A stretch of DNA of 64,000 nucleotides from Pectinatus haikarae. Its GTDB lineage: Bacteria > Bacillota > Negativicutes > Selenomonadales > Selenomonadaceae. This document shows positions 53,701 through 63,292 of this stretch, in pieces (the first letter of the stretch is position 1; each line of letters starts with the position of its first letter). The notes beneath the pieces were generated by a model that saw only the letters and a program-made list of their open reading frames with translations, was not told the DNA's origin and did no database searches. Made by a program: the position numbers and the translations under genes. The stretch is from the NCBI RefSeq assembly GCF_030813505.1, contig NZ_JAUSUE010000016.1, one strand, 5' to 3'.

Positions 53701-54797
53701 GAAGTTTCAATCCACGCACCCATGAAGGGTGCGACGCCTGCTGAATAAGATGCGTGCTATTATTAGTACGTTTCAATCCACGCACCCATGAAGGGTGCGA
53801 CTTTTGTTTTAGATTATTATACCCCTCCGCATTACGTTTCAATCCACGCACCCATGAAGGGTGCGACTTCAGTCATGACCCCAGAAGGATATATAACTGA
53901 CGTTTCAATCCACGCACCCATGAAGGGTGCGACAAGGGGCAGGTGAATATGCATGACTCAACCAGACGTTTCAATCCACGCACCCATGAAGGGTGCGACG
54001 ATAACCTTTCATTTAAATCAACTATTCCCGCAAGTTTCAATCCACGCACCCATGAAGGGTGCGACGCCACGATAAGCCTTTACGGTCGGAATCAATTATG
54101 TTTCAATCCACGCACCCATGAAGGGTGCGACTTTCCAGCCCATTCGCAATGTTTTATATTATCCGGTTTCAATCCACGCACCCATGAAGGGTGCGACTAC
54201 GGAGTGATATTGACACGATCATTGATTATCGTGTTTCAATCCACGCACCCATGAAGGGTGCGACTAACAGCACCTGCATCCTCATATGTAGCTCATGCAA
54301 GTTTCAATCCACGCACCCATGAAGGGTGCGACTTGAGGAAACTATGTATAGCGACTTCGACGAGGCGTTTCAATCCACGCACCCATGAAGGGTGCGACTA
54401 GTTTTTTTGTATCAATTCATCTGTGATATCAGGGTTTCAATCCACGCACCCATGAAGGGTGCGACAGAACTCACTATGAGCGGTTCAAGCGGTGAAGCGT
54501 TTCAATCCACGCACCCATGAAGGGTGCGACCTGACCGTAACAATTGATTTACCAGCAAGCGGGCAAGTTTCAATCCACGCACCCATGAAGGGTGCGACAA
54601 TACCTGCTTCATGAGCATCATTAGCATAGCCTGTTTCAATCCACGCACCCATGAAGGGTGCGACTACTCATGTTATACGTTGTTTGGGGGTATTGGGATG
54701 TTTCAATCCACGCACCCATGAAGGGTGCGACTTTTTATAGAATTGCTTGACATCAGTTAATTTTTGTTTCAATCCACGCACCCATGAAGGGTGCGAC
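50795..54797 (-). CRISPR. Type I-C CRISPR array, 61 repeats and 60 spacers
   Basis: I located 61 repeats of 32 nt. On the plus strand each reads GTTTCAATCCACGCAC then CCATGAAGGGTGCGAC. Spacers run 32-36 nt, mostly 33-35. The transcribed form (minus strand) ends in GTGGATTGAAAC, as in other I-C arrays, and has a CGCACCC/GGGTGCG stem. The repeat at 50795-50825 is the only degenerate one (31 nt, with substitutions and one deletion), marking the leader-distal end, so the leader end is at 54797 next to cas2. The spacers at 52347-52380 and 52413-52445 are the same sequence apart from one extra base. Short ORFs read through the array are repeat artefacts. Confidence 0.98.
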
Positions 54798-55022
54798 AGC
54801 AAAAAAATCGATTATTATCTTTTTTAATTATAACAAACTAATCTATAATTAGTATATACGAGATACTACAAGAAAAATTTAAATAATCAGCTTTTTTACC
54901 CGAATTTATCGGATATAATCCTTTAAATTCGTAATATAGTTTTGAAAATGAATTTTATAGAATCTAAAATTCATTTTTATGCTTAAAAAGCATGCGTTTT
55001 TTCTGTTTACTTACCTTTCGCA
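54798..55022 (-). promoter_or_regulatory. CRISPR leader
   Basis: 225 nt of very AT-rich DNA between the first repeat and cas2. A TATAAT (54833-54828, minus strand) would start the pre-crRNA about 20 nt before the first repeat. Nearer to cas2 are two hairpins: ATGCTT/AAGCAT (54979-54993) and a perfect 10-bp stem ATGAATTTTA/TAAAATTCAT (54948-54957 with 54965-54974) followed by TTTTC. The second may terminate the cas operon. Confidence 0.7.
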
Positions 55023-55313
55023 CTAAATAATAATAGGGCCTTCAATATCATAAGAGACTCTAACTCCTATATGTTTCACTTTTGCTCCTTTTGAACTACC
55101 CAAATAGTAAAATCGTAAACTATCCTGCTTGGGGTCTATAATTTTTTCGAGATCAATTTCGATTTTTTTGCACTGCGCGGGGTCAATTTTACATTCAAAC
55201 ACAGAATTTTGTACTCTTTGTCCAAAATTTACACATATCTTAGCTACTTTGCGCAAGCGTCTTTTACCTTTCTCATCTACAGTAGAAATATCGTATGTGA
55301 TTAAGACAAACAT
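55023..55313 (-). CDS. cas2: CRISPR-associated endonuclease Cas2
   Basis: A 96-aa ferredoxin-fold protein that pairs with Cas1 for spacer integration. FVLITYDIS carries the conserved metal Asp8, and SVFECKIDPAQ is the dimerisation strand. It is the last gene of the cas operon, 9 nt after cas1. The leader starts right behind its stop. Confidence 0.96.
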   Translation of the reverse strand: MFVLITYDISTVDEKGKRRLRKVAKICVNFGQRVQNSVFECKIDPAQCKKIEIDLEKIIDPKQDSLRFYYLGSSKGAKVKHIGVRVSYDIEGPIII

Positions 55314-55322
55314 AACTATTAC

Positions 55323-56354
55323 CTACTTCCATAGAAATGGTGGATAAGTATCCAGGTCATTACGAATACACCTAGCAAGCAAAATTGCCTGTACATGCGG
55401 AACCAGTCCCCATTTTATTTTTTCTTCTAAAAAAGGATGTGTTATCTGTTCTTCTTTATGTGTATGCCATGCTTCAAGTACTAGCTTCCGTGCATCGTCT
55501 GTCATCAGAACAGCACCATTTTCTTTTTGTATAAAGCCATTTTCAGTAATTTTTTTCCTATTTACCATGGTTACTGCTACTCTATCTGCTAAAATTGGAC
55601 GAAACTCTTCCATCATATCAAAGGCTAAAGACTGACGTCCCGGTCTGTCACGATGAAGAAAACCAACATATGAATCAAGTCCGACACCTTCTAAAGCACT
55701 TGCAATATCATTTGCCAAAAGCGCATAAATGAAGGATAGTAAACAGTTCATATTATCTAACGGTGGCCTTTTATTTCTTTCCTTAAAGAAAAAATTTTCT
55801 TTTTGATTGAGAATCATGTCATCAAAAACAGAAAAATAAAGAACTGCTGCTTTGCCCTCTATTCCCCGTAATTCGTCCATATCTTTTGCCGCTAATATAT
55901 GCTGCATTTGTTCTTGTATATGATCGATGGCCTTTTGTAATTTATCGACAGCTACCCGCATGGGATGGTCTCGCTTAGTCCGTTCCAAAACCCATTTACT
56001 ATTATACAACTTTCCTGCGATAAAGCATTTTGCCAGATTCAGGCTGTTATCCTCACTATCTGACCATCTGTACTGTTCCTTGCGCAGCAGCACATTTCCA
56101 TTTGTTTTTCCGATTACCCTTGCCATAAAACGGCCTTCTGGCGTCATAAAATTCAAAGCAATATTTTTTTCTGCACATTTTTTCATTAATGCCGGACTAG
56201 CCCCAATATAACCGAAAGTAGTGATTTGTTCAAAATTATGCAAGGGAAATCGCCCCAGTATTTTATCATCTTTTAATACTACAATATTCTCTCCATCAAG
56301 TGATAAATATGCTGTATCCTGGTTCACAAAAAGTGTGTTTAAGAGAGGCTTCAT
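55323..56354 (-). CDS. cas1: CRISPR-associated integrase Cas1, type I-C
   Basis: 343 aa. The catalytic residues Glu166 (RGIEGKAAVLYF), His234 (GFLHRDRPGRQSL) and Asp246 (AFDMMEEFRPILADR) are all present, so adaptation is probably intact. The N-terminal beta domain reads LLNTLFVNQDTAYLSLDGENI. The start overlaps the cas4 stop (ATGA) with GGAGG just before. Confidence 0.97.
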   Translation of the reverse strand: MKPLLNTLFVNQDTAYLSLDGENIVVLKDDKILGRFPLHNFEQITTFGYIGASPALMKKCAEKNIALNFMTPEGRFMARVIGKTNGNVLLRKEQYRWSDSEDNSLNLAKCFIAGKLYNSKWVLERTKRDHPMRVAVDKLQKAIDHIQEQMQHILAAKDMDELRGIEGKAAVLYFSVFDDMILNQKENFFFKERNKRPPLDNMNCLLSFIYALLANDIASALEGVGLDSYVGFLHRDRPGRQSLAFDMMEEFRPILADRVAVTMVNRKKITENGFIQKENGAVLMTDDARKLVLEAWHTHKEEQITHPFLEEKIKWGLVPHVQAILLARCIRNDLDTYPPFLWK

Positions 56355-57010
56355 TCCTCCAGCCTCCTTTTCATATAAAATTGAGCTGATTTCTTTTTGT
56401 TCAATTTAGGTATACAGATATCCTTTACTGAGCAATTTGCACATCCCTTTCGTTTCTTTACCAGTGGCGTATAGCTGCGTTTAAGATAGTCCCTCATTTG
56501 CCGCAGCATCTCGCGAACATGTTCTTTTATTGTCTCATCGAATAAAACTTTCATACGACGACGAATCTCAGCATAATAGAAGAATCCAACGGGAATATCC
56601 ACCGCCAGCATTTCTTCCAGACACATAGACTGTACTGTCAGCTGCAGCAAATCTTCTTCGCCTTCTTTTGGCCGTCCGCGTTTATACTCTATTGGTACAA
56701 TCCGATATTTCCCCTGATAAGACGGAATTGATATCCCTGTTTTATCAGCTATGAACTCAACCACATCACAGGTGCCACAAATACCCAGTTCACGCGACAT
56801 GACTGGCATGCCGCGGACTGTAATGCAATTTTTGCGTTTTTCCTTTATGCTTTCATCATGTGCCCTGTCATGCAATGCATGTCCCTCTACAGTTAAAACA
56901 TTCTCCTGCCACTGGTTTTCCAAATAGGCAATTGCCCATTGCCGCGGACAATAGGCAAAATGTTGAATTTCAGCTATTTGGAGATACTTATCTTCTTCAT
57001 AAACCATCAT
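56351..57010 (-). CDS. cas4: CRISPR-associated exonuclease Cas4
   Basis: RecB-like nuclease with an iron-sulfur cluster, 219 aa. Cys21 (QHFAYCPRQWAI) and three cysteines near the C-terminus (GCANCSVKDIC) hold the cluster. GTCDVVEF and PIEYKRGRPKEG supply the nuclease Asp, Glu and Lys. In I-C systems Cas4 works with Cas1-Cas2 to trim prespacers and choose PAM-flanked ends. It overlaps cas7 at 56997 and cas1 at 56354. Confidence 0.95.
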   Translation of the reverse strand: MMVYEEDKYLQIAEIQHFAYCPRQWAIAYLENQWQENVLTVEGHALHDRAHDESIKEKRKNCITVRGMPVMSRELGICGTCDVVEFIADKTGISIPSYQGKYRIVPIEYKRGRPKEGEEDLLQLTVQSMCLEEMLAVDIPVGFFYYAEIRRRMKVLFDETIKEHVREMLRQMRDYLKRSYTPLVKKRKGCANCSVKDICIPKLNKKKSAQFYMKRRLEE

Positions 57011-57905
57011 TTTTTAGCATGCCATCTTCATACATCTCAATTGTAATTCCATCTGTTTTGCGCAGGAATTCATCATTGATAATATAGTCTTCAAATTTTC
57101 TCGGTAATTCTACATTATCTTTCTTTTCTGTATACATACTCCTATGAACTTTTGCTGAGGACAATCTCCCAGTCTTATTATCATGCTGTATCCAATAAAA
57201 TCTGGACATTTCAATACTGCCTTCTGGACGTGCAGACGAAGCGTCATTTTCAAATAATGTAACGAGTGCTTTTTTTATTTTTTCGGCATCTGCTTCACTA
57301 AATCCTGTTTTTTCAGCCAACTGCACATTTATGCTGCCCACAAGCTTATACAAGCCAAACTCAACTCGATGCTTCATACCCATGGTATCAGAACCCTTCT
57401 TATCGCCAGGTTCTCCATTGACGCTTTTGGTGATCTGCATACTTGTCGTAAGTACCGGGTCCAGGCTGACTGCCGTGTGTATAGATACCGGTCCGCGTAC
57501 ACCGACCGATACAGCATCGACATTCGTCCCTTTCTTTAGAGCAAACACTTGCCCGAAAGCCCGCACATCTATCCATATCTTGCATGCTTCATCGGCAAAA
57601 AGTCTCGTACGGTTTGCTTCTTTTTCTTTCATTTTTAAAATTTTTTCCATTGTCGGATTACCTTCCACGCGCGAACGAATACTGTCATAGCCATCATCAT
57701 TGCGCTCATCAGACATAACAACGATTTTTTCTTTCATATCCTGCAGGCGGTTACGTACTTTTCGCTTGATGCATACATCCGAAATCTCCCCATAATTATC
57801 GTAATTAGTACGGGGCTGATTACCATTGATTGGGTCTCCGTTCGGATTTGCTCTCTGTACTGTGATAAATCCAATAAAATCAATTTTATTTGTTAATATC
57901 CCCAT
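56997..57905 (-). CDS. cas7: Cascade backbone protein Cas7 (Csd2), type I-C
   Basis: About 302 aa with the Csd2 start KIDFIGFITVQRANPNGDPINGNQPRTN and the RRM-type core of I-C backbone proteins; GVRGPVSIHTAVSLDPVLTTSMQITKSVN is the conserved thumb region. Multiple copies coat the crRNA. ATG at 57905 has AAGGAG 9 nt upstream; an in-frame ATG at 57911 is almost on that site. The gene overlaps the end of cas8c by 20 nt. Confidence 0.96.
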   Translation of the reverse strand: MGILTNKIDFIGFITVQRANPNGDPINGNQPRTNYDNYGEISDVCIKRKVRNRLQDMKEKIVVMSDERNDDGYDSIRSRVEGNPTMEKILKMKEKEANRTRLFADEACKIWIDVRAFGQVFALKKGTNVDAVSVGVRGPVSIHTAVSLDPVLTTSMQITKSVNGEPGDKKGSDTMGMKHRVEFGLYKLVGSINVQLAEKTGFSEADAEKIKKALVTLFENDASSARPEGSIEMSRFYWIQHDNKTGRLSSAKVHRSMYTEKKDNVELPRKFEDYIINDEFLRKTDGITIEMYEDGMLKNDGL

Positions 57906-58329
57906 TATCATTCTCTCCTTTTACAATGTTTATATTCGATGACTGTGCATTTTTCTGCTGCTTTGCCAATATATTTGCTTCACGTTCTTTATCAAATACA
58001 TAGCTTTGGCAATCAAAGCCTAATAAGAATTTGCTGTTTAGCGGTTCATTTGCTGCAAATTCATTAGGATCAAATAAATCTGCAATTTCATGCAGCAGTC
58101 GTATATCACGCTTATTATAACGCAAAGCTTTTTCTTGATAAGGGATCAGCTTCATCCGTATTGTTTTCCATATTTTAAACGGATTTTCGGCAAATGCACT
58201 CATATATTTTAATGCGTTCGTCAATCGTTCATTATTCTTTTCAAAGGTTGATCTTTCAATTTTATCTGCTACGGCCAGCAATCTTCCATAAAGATACGAT
58301 CTGTCCCGGTTTTCGGTATCCAATGCCAT
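57886..58329 (-). CDS. cas11c: Cas11c small subunit from an internal start within cas8c
   Basis: An in-frame ATG at 58329 has AAAGGA 11 nt and GGGA 7 nt upstream, inside the cas8c gene. The resulting 147-aa product begins MALDTENRDRSYLYGRLLAVADKIER, the Csd1 C-terminal domain. In characterised I-C systems this domain is also made on its own by internal initiation and forms the Cascade belly. That the same happens here is inferred from the RBS and position. Confidence 0.6.
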   Translation of the reverse strand: MALDTENRDRSYLYGRLLAVADKIERSTFEKNNERLTNALKYMSAFAENPFKIWKTIRMKLIPYQEKALRYNKRDIRLLHEIADLFDPNEFAANEPLNSKFLLGFDCQSYVFDKEREANILAKQQKNAQSSNINIVKGENDNGDINK

Positions 58330-59892
58330 TGTATATCCCGTCCTTTCTATTTCGATATTATCTGACCCTGTTGTTTTATTTTTTGACTCATACCAGCTGC
58401 GATTACGTATCATTGTACAGGCAGCCTGTATCAGCTGCTGCCAGTTATAATATTCATCACTCACCGCCATAACAGAACGTTTTAGTACACGGTTAACAGC
58501 AGAACGCATCATATCCAGCGGTATGATTTTGCCTTGAATAATACAGAAAAACAGTCGTTCTACCGACATTTTCATCTTGCTTTCACTAGTATTATCTCCG
58601 TAAGAGGCCTGTACCAGCTGTTTTGGCAGAGGCACACCTATATACCTCATTCTTTTTTTTGTTTCGCTGTCATATTTATTTTGTCTCCATGCCCCTGCGA
58701 TATGCCATTCTTGTATACGCTGAATGAAGTCATTTTGAGCCATTTCATAATATAAGCAGATGGAAAGCCGTCCTGGTGTGGCAGCATCAAGCACCATGAT
58801 ATTGACTCTTTCCACTTCGGGAAGTTCGCTTTTATAACCGGCAAGTTCCGCATTGAGTTTCTCAGCAAACCCCTTCATCGTGTCTGAATATTTTTGGGTA
58901 CCGCTGTATTTCCTGCGAGAAAGCAGTCTTTCCGTATCTGTAAAAATCTGCGGTAGTTCCTTTCTCCCCCAGGCAAGAAATATTCGTCCATTAATATTAC
59001 TTCCCTGATTACGAATAAGCCAGTTAAGCGTATTCATTGCTTTTTGTGAAGTTTCGTATCCTACTGTTACACACTCTGCACCTGTTTCAAAACGTCCGCG
59101 AAAGGTGAATCCAGCATTATCGTTACTGGAAATAAGCTTTGCACCGTCACCGGGAAAGCGTATCCCCTTATTATGTTTTTCTGCACAAAACATTGATCTG
59201 CCCGTGACAAAACAAATGTCTTTTTTGTTCATAAGATACTCATTGCTAAATTTGATATATAGCCGCTGCAAACCCATATCCTTCCACAGATCCGGTTCAG
59301 TGTCACCCTCTATCAGTACACGAAAGCGGACAAAAGCCTTCAGTATATCGCCGGGGACAACCTGAAAAATCGGTGGTTTTTCTAAATCCTTGTATGGCCA
59401 CTTTTGCATAATATTGCCGGTATCATCTTTGTAAAGTATTTTTTGTTCTAGCAAATCATTTATGAGATCGTGCTCTGATATATACTTATATACTGCCTGT
59501 ATTTTAGGATGCGTATAAGGAGAAGTAACCCATGACTCCAATAATTTCAAATACAATGTGTATGGTTTTTCATCTTTTTTAGATGTTTTTTTACTATACT
59601 GATCGAAATCTCTGGCAATATAATGCAGATTATCATGCAGTGGATGTGGTGCGGGCTTTGATGTTCGAGATGCAGAATCCAATGTGCAAGGAATAAGTGT
59701 CGGCTGTTCTTCCTTGATGATTGTTTCTGCCCGACAAAGCTTTCCGGCTGCATCCACTGTAACTTCAATTTGAGCATTTTGGACCATATGCCCGATCGGG
59801 GGCAGGACAAATCTTTTCCCCTGCACATTATATGAACCAGCGAATGCAGCATTATCATCATAAGTTTTAACCAGTTCGTTCATCCAGCTCAT
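57886..59892 (-). CDS. cas8c: Cascade large subunit Cas8c (Csd1)
   Basis: 668-aa Csd1: MSWMNELVKTYD at the start, LHDNLHYIARDFDQY, GDILKAFVRFRVLIEGD, and AWGRKELPQIF. The large subunit recognises the PAM and unwinds the target. Its C-terminal third is the small-subunit domain (SYLYGRLLAVADKIER...). The start overlaps the cas5 stop (ATGA) with GGAGGCAG upstream. An internal start at 58329 probably also gives Cas11c. Confidence 0.95.
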   Translation of the reverse strand: MSWMNELVKTYDDNAAFAGSYNVQGKRFVLPPIGHMVQNAQIEVTVDAAGKLCRAETIIKEEQPTLIPCTLDSASRTSKPAPHPLHDNLHYIARDFDQYSKKTSKKDEKPYTLYLKLLESWVTSPYTHPKIQAVYKYISEHDLINDLLEQKILYKDDTGNIMQKWPYKDLEKPPIFQVVPGDILKAFVRFRVLIEGDTEPDLWKDMGLQRLYIKFSNEYLMNKKDICFVTGRSMFCAEKHNKGIRFPGDGAKLISSNDNAGFTFRGRFETGAECVTVGYETSQKAMNTLNWLIRNQGSNINGRIFLAWGRKELPQIFTDTERLLSRRKYSGTQKYSDTMKGFAEKLNAELAGYKSELPEVERVNIMVLDAATPGRLSICLYYEMAQNDFIQRIQEWHIAGAWRQNKYDSETKKRMRYIGVPLPKQLVQASYGDNTSESKMKMSVERLFFCIIQGKIIPLDMMRSAVNRVLKRSVMAVSDEYYNWQQLIQAACTMIRNRSWYESKNKTTGSDNIEIERTGYTMALDTENRDRSYLYGRLLAVADKIERSTFEKNNERLTNALKYMSAFAENPFKIWKTIRMKLIPYQEKALRYNKRDIRLLHEIADLFDPNEFAANEPLNSKFLLGFDCQSYVFDKEREANILAKQQKNAQSSNINIVKGENDNGDINK

Positions 59893-60608
59893 AATCTGCC
59901 TCCTTCCATATCAGCATATTCCTCATCAACAAATCGTACATTGTTTTTATCAAAATGCTTTACTGCCGTTTTACGTATATTCTTTACTATAGTACATTTT
60001 TCCGGTCGTGGGAAATGGATGATCCCATCTTCCATAACAGCCTGCCACAGTCGCACCTGCAGTAAAGCTCCGCCAGTTTCGTCGATATAGTTGAAGCCAT
60101 GAAACATTGTTCCCAAAGGAATGCTTCCCTTTTCTTCATAAAAGCTTTTCTTAACACCGTATGACACAGGTTCCACATATCCCTGACATTCACGTGTTCC
60201 AAGAAAGATATCTCTGCGCCCGCCATGCTCAACCATACGTTTAGCAATATTGTGATGCTTATTTTCGTTGCGATCCTGTGCCATATCCGTACGGTGCAGA
60301 TTAAATTCAAGATGAGCCTTCACCTCGTATTCTACATCACTCAGATATTTATAAATTGCCAGATCATTGCCCGCCTCATTGTATTTGAGTGGTTTAACAC
60401 CACGAGATTGAGTACATATCTCATTCATTATTCTGATTTCATCAATATACCAAATAATGGTAGGCTTCCAGTATATGCTTTCCGTAATTCCTTTTATAGC
60501 CTGATACGTAGGGACTGCGTAAGAAGCCTTTTCTCCTCCGACTTTAGTAAGCGGATCTGTAAATAATGCCATACGTCCATAAACTTTAAACTGAATTTCA
60601 TTGCGCAT
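59889..60608 (-). CDS. cas5c: Cas5c (Cas5d) crRNA-processing endonuclease
   Basis: 239 aa. In type I-C, Cas5 replaces Cas6 as the pre-crRNA nuclease. Tyr46 (TESIYWKPT) and Lys117/His118 (NENKHHNIAK) fall at the positions of the Tyr-Lys-His triad of B. halodurans Cas5d, so processing activity looks intact. VEPVSYGVKKSFYEE and FHGFNYIDE are other family marks. No cas6 gene is present, as expected. 12 nt after cas3. Confidence 0.95.
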   Translation of the reverse strand: MRNEIQFKVYGRMALFTDPLTKVGGEKASYAVPTYQAIKGITESIYWKPTIIWYIDEIRIMNEICTQSRGVKPLKYNEAGNDLAIYKYLSDVEYEVKAHLEFNLHRTDMAQDRNENKHHNIAKRMVEHGGRRDIFLGTRECQGYVEPVSYGVKKSFYEEKGSIPLGTMFHGFNYIDETGGALLQVRLWQAVMEDGIIHFPRPEKCTIVKNIRKTAVKHFDKNNVRFVDEEYADMEGGRL

Positions 60609-60620
60609 TTTCTCACCTCC

Positions 60621-63092
60621 TTAAATAGAAATAAAATCATTTTTCTGCATTTCCAGTTTTACGCCGATTCCTTCATCGTAGAATTCATCACGCAAAATAA
60701 GCACACCGTACTCGGTCTGTCCGATTGCTCCGCAATCTGCCAGATGCCTTAATTCATACGAAAACAAATTAACCATATATTGCTGGGCTTCTTTCAGCTT
60801 ATTATAAAATTCTGCCTTATCATAAAATTGGCTGTTCATCGACACTGCCAATTTATGACCTTTCTCACCGTATGGCACCAACACACCTATAGTCTGTGTA
60901 TCAATTACCTGAAATGCTCTGCCGGCATCACGGAAAGCCTGCATATTACAAAGGTATTCAGTCCTATATTTTTCTTCGAGGCAATTATTCTTTCCGGCAT
61001 TGTTGAAAGATAGGGCATCATATAAATTTTGGCCGGATTTTAAACGATAGCGCAGCTGTTCTTCTCTGCTATGATAATATGCCGCGAAATATTGCTTCAT
61101 TATTTCAGGTGATAAAATGTCTTCGGCTTTTATTCGCTGCAGTAAATCCATAGCGGCTTGTGCACCTTTTCGGATATCCTCTAAATAAAGGAGCTGTTCA
61201 CCCTGAATATTAAATATTTTAACGACACCATATGAGCTTTCACCATGGCGATTACATCGTCCTGCCGCTTGTGCGATCGAAGAAAAGCCTGCCAACGCCC
61301 GATACACTGTACTAAAGGAGATGTCCACACCGGCTTCTATGAGCTGCGTACTTACACAAATCACTTTAAAATGGTCGGGTGAGTTCAGAGCTTTACGCAA
61401 TTTATCCAAGAGCAATTTTCGATGAGCCGGACACATTTTTGTGCTCAGATGGACAAGCAGTATCGTCTCTTCACTTTCTTCTGCGTGCTTTTGCAGATGT
61501 TCATAAAGCAGCCTTGCCATAGAAGTAGTATTGGCTATACACAGCACTGTCCCGCGCTCAAGTGTGTCCTGCCAGATCATAGCAGCTATTTCCCCTATCT
61601 CATGACCTCCGGGAACACAGATATTCTCTAATCGTACCCGCTTAAAAGCAGCAAAAATACTATCTAAATTATCAACCATTTCCGGTGGCTTGGAATAGTG
61701 TATTGGAATTTCTATATTACCAAGTTCAGGCTGTGTAGCTGTACAAAGTACCACTGTGGTATTACAAAACCGATTTAAAAAATTTAAAGCTTCATTGAAC
61801 AAAAAACTACACTTGACCGGCAGTGTCTGTATCTCATCAAAAATAATAATACTGTCCTCTAATGCATGCAGCCGTCTGATTGATTTTGTCCCTCCGGCAA
61901 ATAATGTGTTCAGCAGCTGCACCTGTGTCGTAAAAATTACGGGTACATCCCATCGCTCTGTCATGGAACGCCGCAACTCTGCCTGATCAGAATATCCGTC
62001 GTCTTCATTTATGACAATTTTATCTTCATTGGATTTATTAAGATCGATATTTTCTATTACATTTGAATGATGTTCAATAATCGCATCATCCATCGCAAAA
62101 ATGTTTCGTATCTCCCGCGCGTTTTGATCTATAATTGAAGTATACGGTATTACAACCAGAATACGCTTTTTATGCCATTTATGCGCATGTTCTAAGGCAA
62201 AGCGCATACTGGCCAGGGTTTTTCCACTGCCTGTAGGTACACTCAGCTTATAAATCCCCGGTTCATGTACGGCAAAAGCAAAGCAGTCATCACTGATCTT
62301 CTGCCGCGCCTTGACGATCTGCTGTTTTTTGAGATCAGTTTCCCTGGGGATAGCATCAAGGTGTACTTGCAACCGCGCAGCAAATTCTTTCCATATGTTT
62401 TCAAGATCCCAAGAACGTTCAAAATGCTTTTCTGCCATAAAATTCGCTGTATCCAGGCGATCCGCGTCAATCAGCATACTAAATATCATTTTTATCGCCA
62501 TACCTGTATAAAAATAATATACTTCACCCTGACGTGCTTCATCTGTTTCGTCATCGGCAAAACCCGTGATTTTATTATTTAACGCGGCTATCTCATGTGC
62601 AGCATTTTGGAATAAATCCTTGAATTCTTCTTTCGAAATTATCTCTTTGAAAAAATTACTCAATACTTCATCATAATACGGTAAATCTTTATTCAGTACA
62701 CGATCCAAGAAGTGAGATGACCCGTTCTGCCCTATGAAATTTTCCAAACCGGTATGATGCGAAAGGAGTGCCATGGACAGCCATTCACTGGCTAAGCTTT
62801 CTTCATCTGAACCGTTATGATACTTAGCATATATATATTTTGCCGCGGCTGTTGAATGATCTATCTTTTGCCCACTTTTTAATGATGTGGTATTTTCGTG
62901 ACTGGCAATAATATATGCACGAAAGCTTTCGCATAATTTCCCCATATCATGCAGTATGCCCATAAGCCTGCCTGTCATTGACAGCCCCAGATTTGCAGCA
63001 AAATATTCGGCAAAATCTGCCGTATTCAAACTGTGCTCACGTACACTCTGAATCTCATTATTTTCATTTCTAATATGTGCAATACTTTCCAT
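60621..63092 (-). CDS. cas3: CRISPR-associated nuclease/helicase Cas3 (HD + DEAD)
   Basis: 823 aa. HD nuclease at the N-terminus: His20, ILHDMGK (His48, Asp49), KIDHSTAAAKY (His79), SHHTGLE and the last Asp in DADR. Helicase: Walker A VPTGSGKT with Lys291, IIFDEIQTLP (Walker B), motif VI AAGRCNRHGE. It degrades DNA bound by Cascade. All key residues are visible. First gene of the operon; AGAGGTAATA precedes the ATG. The 200-nt gap to the divergent PLD gene should hold the cas promoter. Confidence 0.96.
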   Translation of the reverse strand: MESIAHIRNENNEIQSVREHSLNTADFAEYFAANLGLSMTGRLMGILHDMGKLCESFRAYIIASHENTTSLKSGQKIDHSTAAAKYIYAKYHNGSDEESLASEWLSMALLSHHTGLENFIGQNGSSHFLDRVLNKDLPYYDEVLSNFFKEIISKEEFKDLFQNAAHEIAALNNKITGFADDETDEARQGEVYYFYTGMAIKMIFSMLIDADRLDTANFMAEKHFERSWDLENIWKEFAARLQVHLDAIPRETDLKKQQIVKARQKISDDCFAFAVHEPGIYKLSVPTGSGKTLASMRFALEHAHKWHKKRILVVIPYTSIIDQNAREIRNIFAMDDAIIEHHSNVIENIDLNKSNEDKIVINEDDGYSDQAELRRSMTERWDVPVIFTTQVQLLNTLFAGGTKSIRRLHALEDSIIIFDEIQTLPVKCSFLFNEALNFLNRFCNTTVVLCTATQPELGNIEIPIHYSKPPEMVDNLDSIFAAFKRVRLENICVPGGHEIGEIAAMIWQDTLERGTVLCIANTTSMARLLYEHLQKHAEESEETILLVHLSTKMCPAHRKLLLDKLRKALNSPDHFKVICVSTQLIEAGVDISFSTVYRALAGFSSIAQAAGRCNRHGESSYGVVKIFNIQGEQLLYLEDIRKGAQAAMDLLQRIKAEDILSPEIMKQYFAAYYHSREEQLRYRLKSGQNLYDALSFNNAGKNNCLEEKYRTEYLCNMQAFRDAGRAFQVIDTQTIGVLVPYGEKGHKLAVSMNSQFYDKAEFYNKLKEAQQYMVNLFSYELRHLADCGAIGQTEYGVLILRDEFYDEGIGVKLEMQKNDFISI

Positions 63093-63292
63093 TATTACCT
63101 CTATAATTATTTTTCAAAATGAATCAAATCTTTTTATCCAAAAATCAGCATTATAATGTTTATCATATAAATTTTATATCTGCTATTAAAACTCCTTTTA
63201 AATTAAAAAATTACTTTCAAAAACATTTCTTTTGCATAAGTCCGGCAGATATTATAATATATAGAAACACAATTTATAAAGGATGAGTTTTC

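Noticed and set aside
50942..54254. Many short ORFs on both strands across the CRISPR array, with repeated NPRTHEGCD or SHPSWVRGLK peptides
   Set aside because: They are translations of the 32-nt repeat plus spacers; they have no ribosome sites and are a known annotation artefact.
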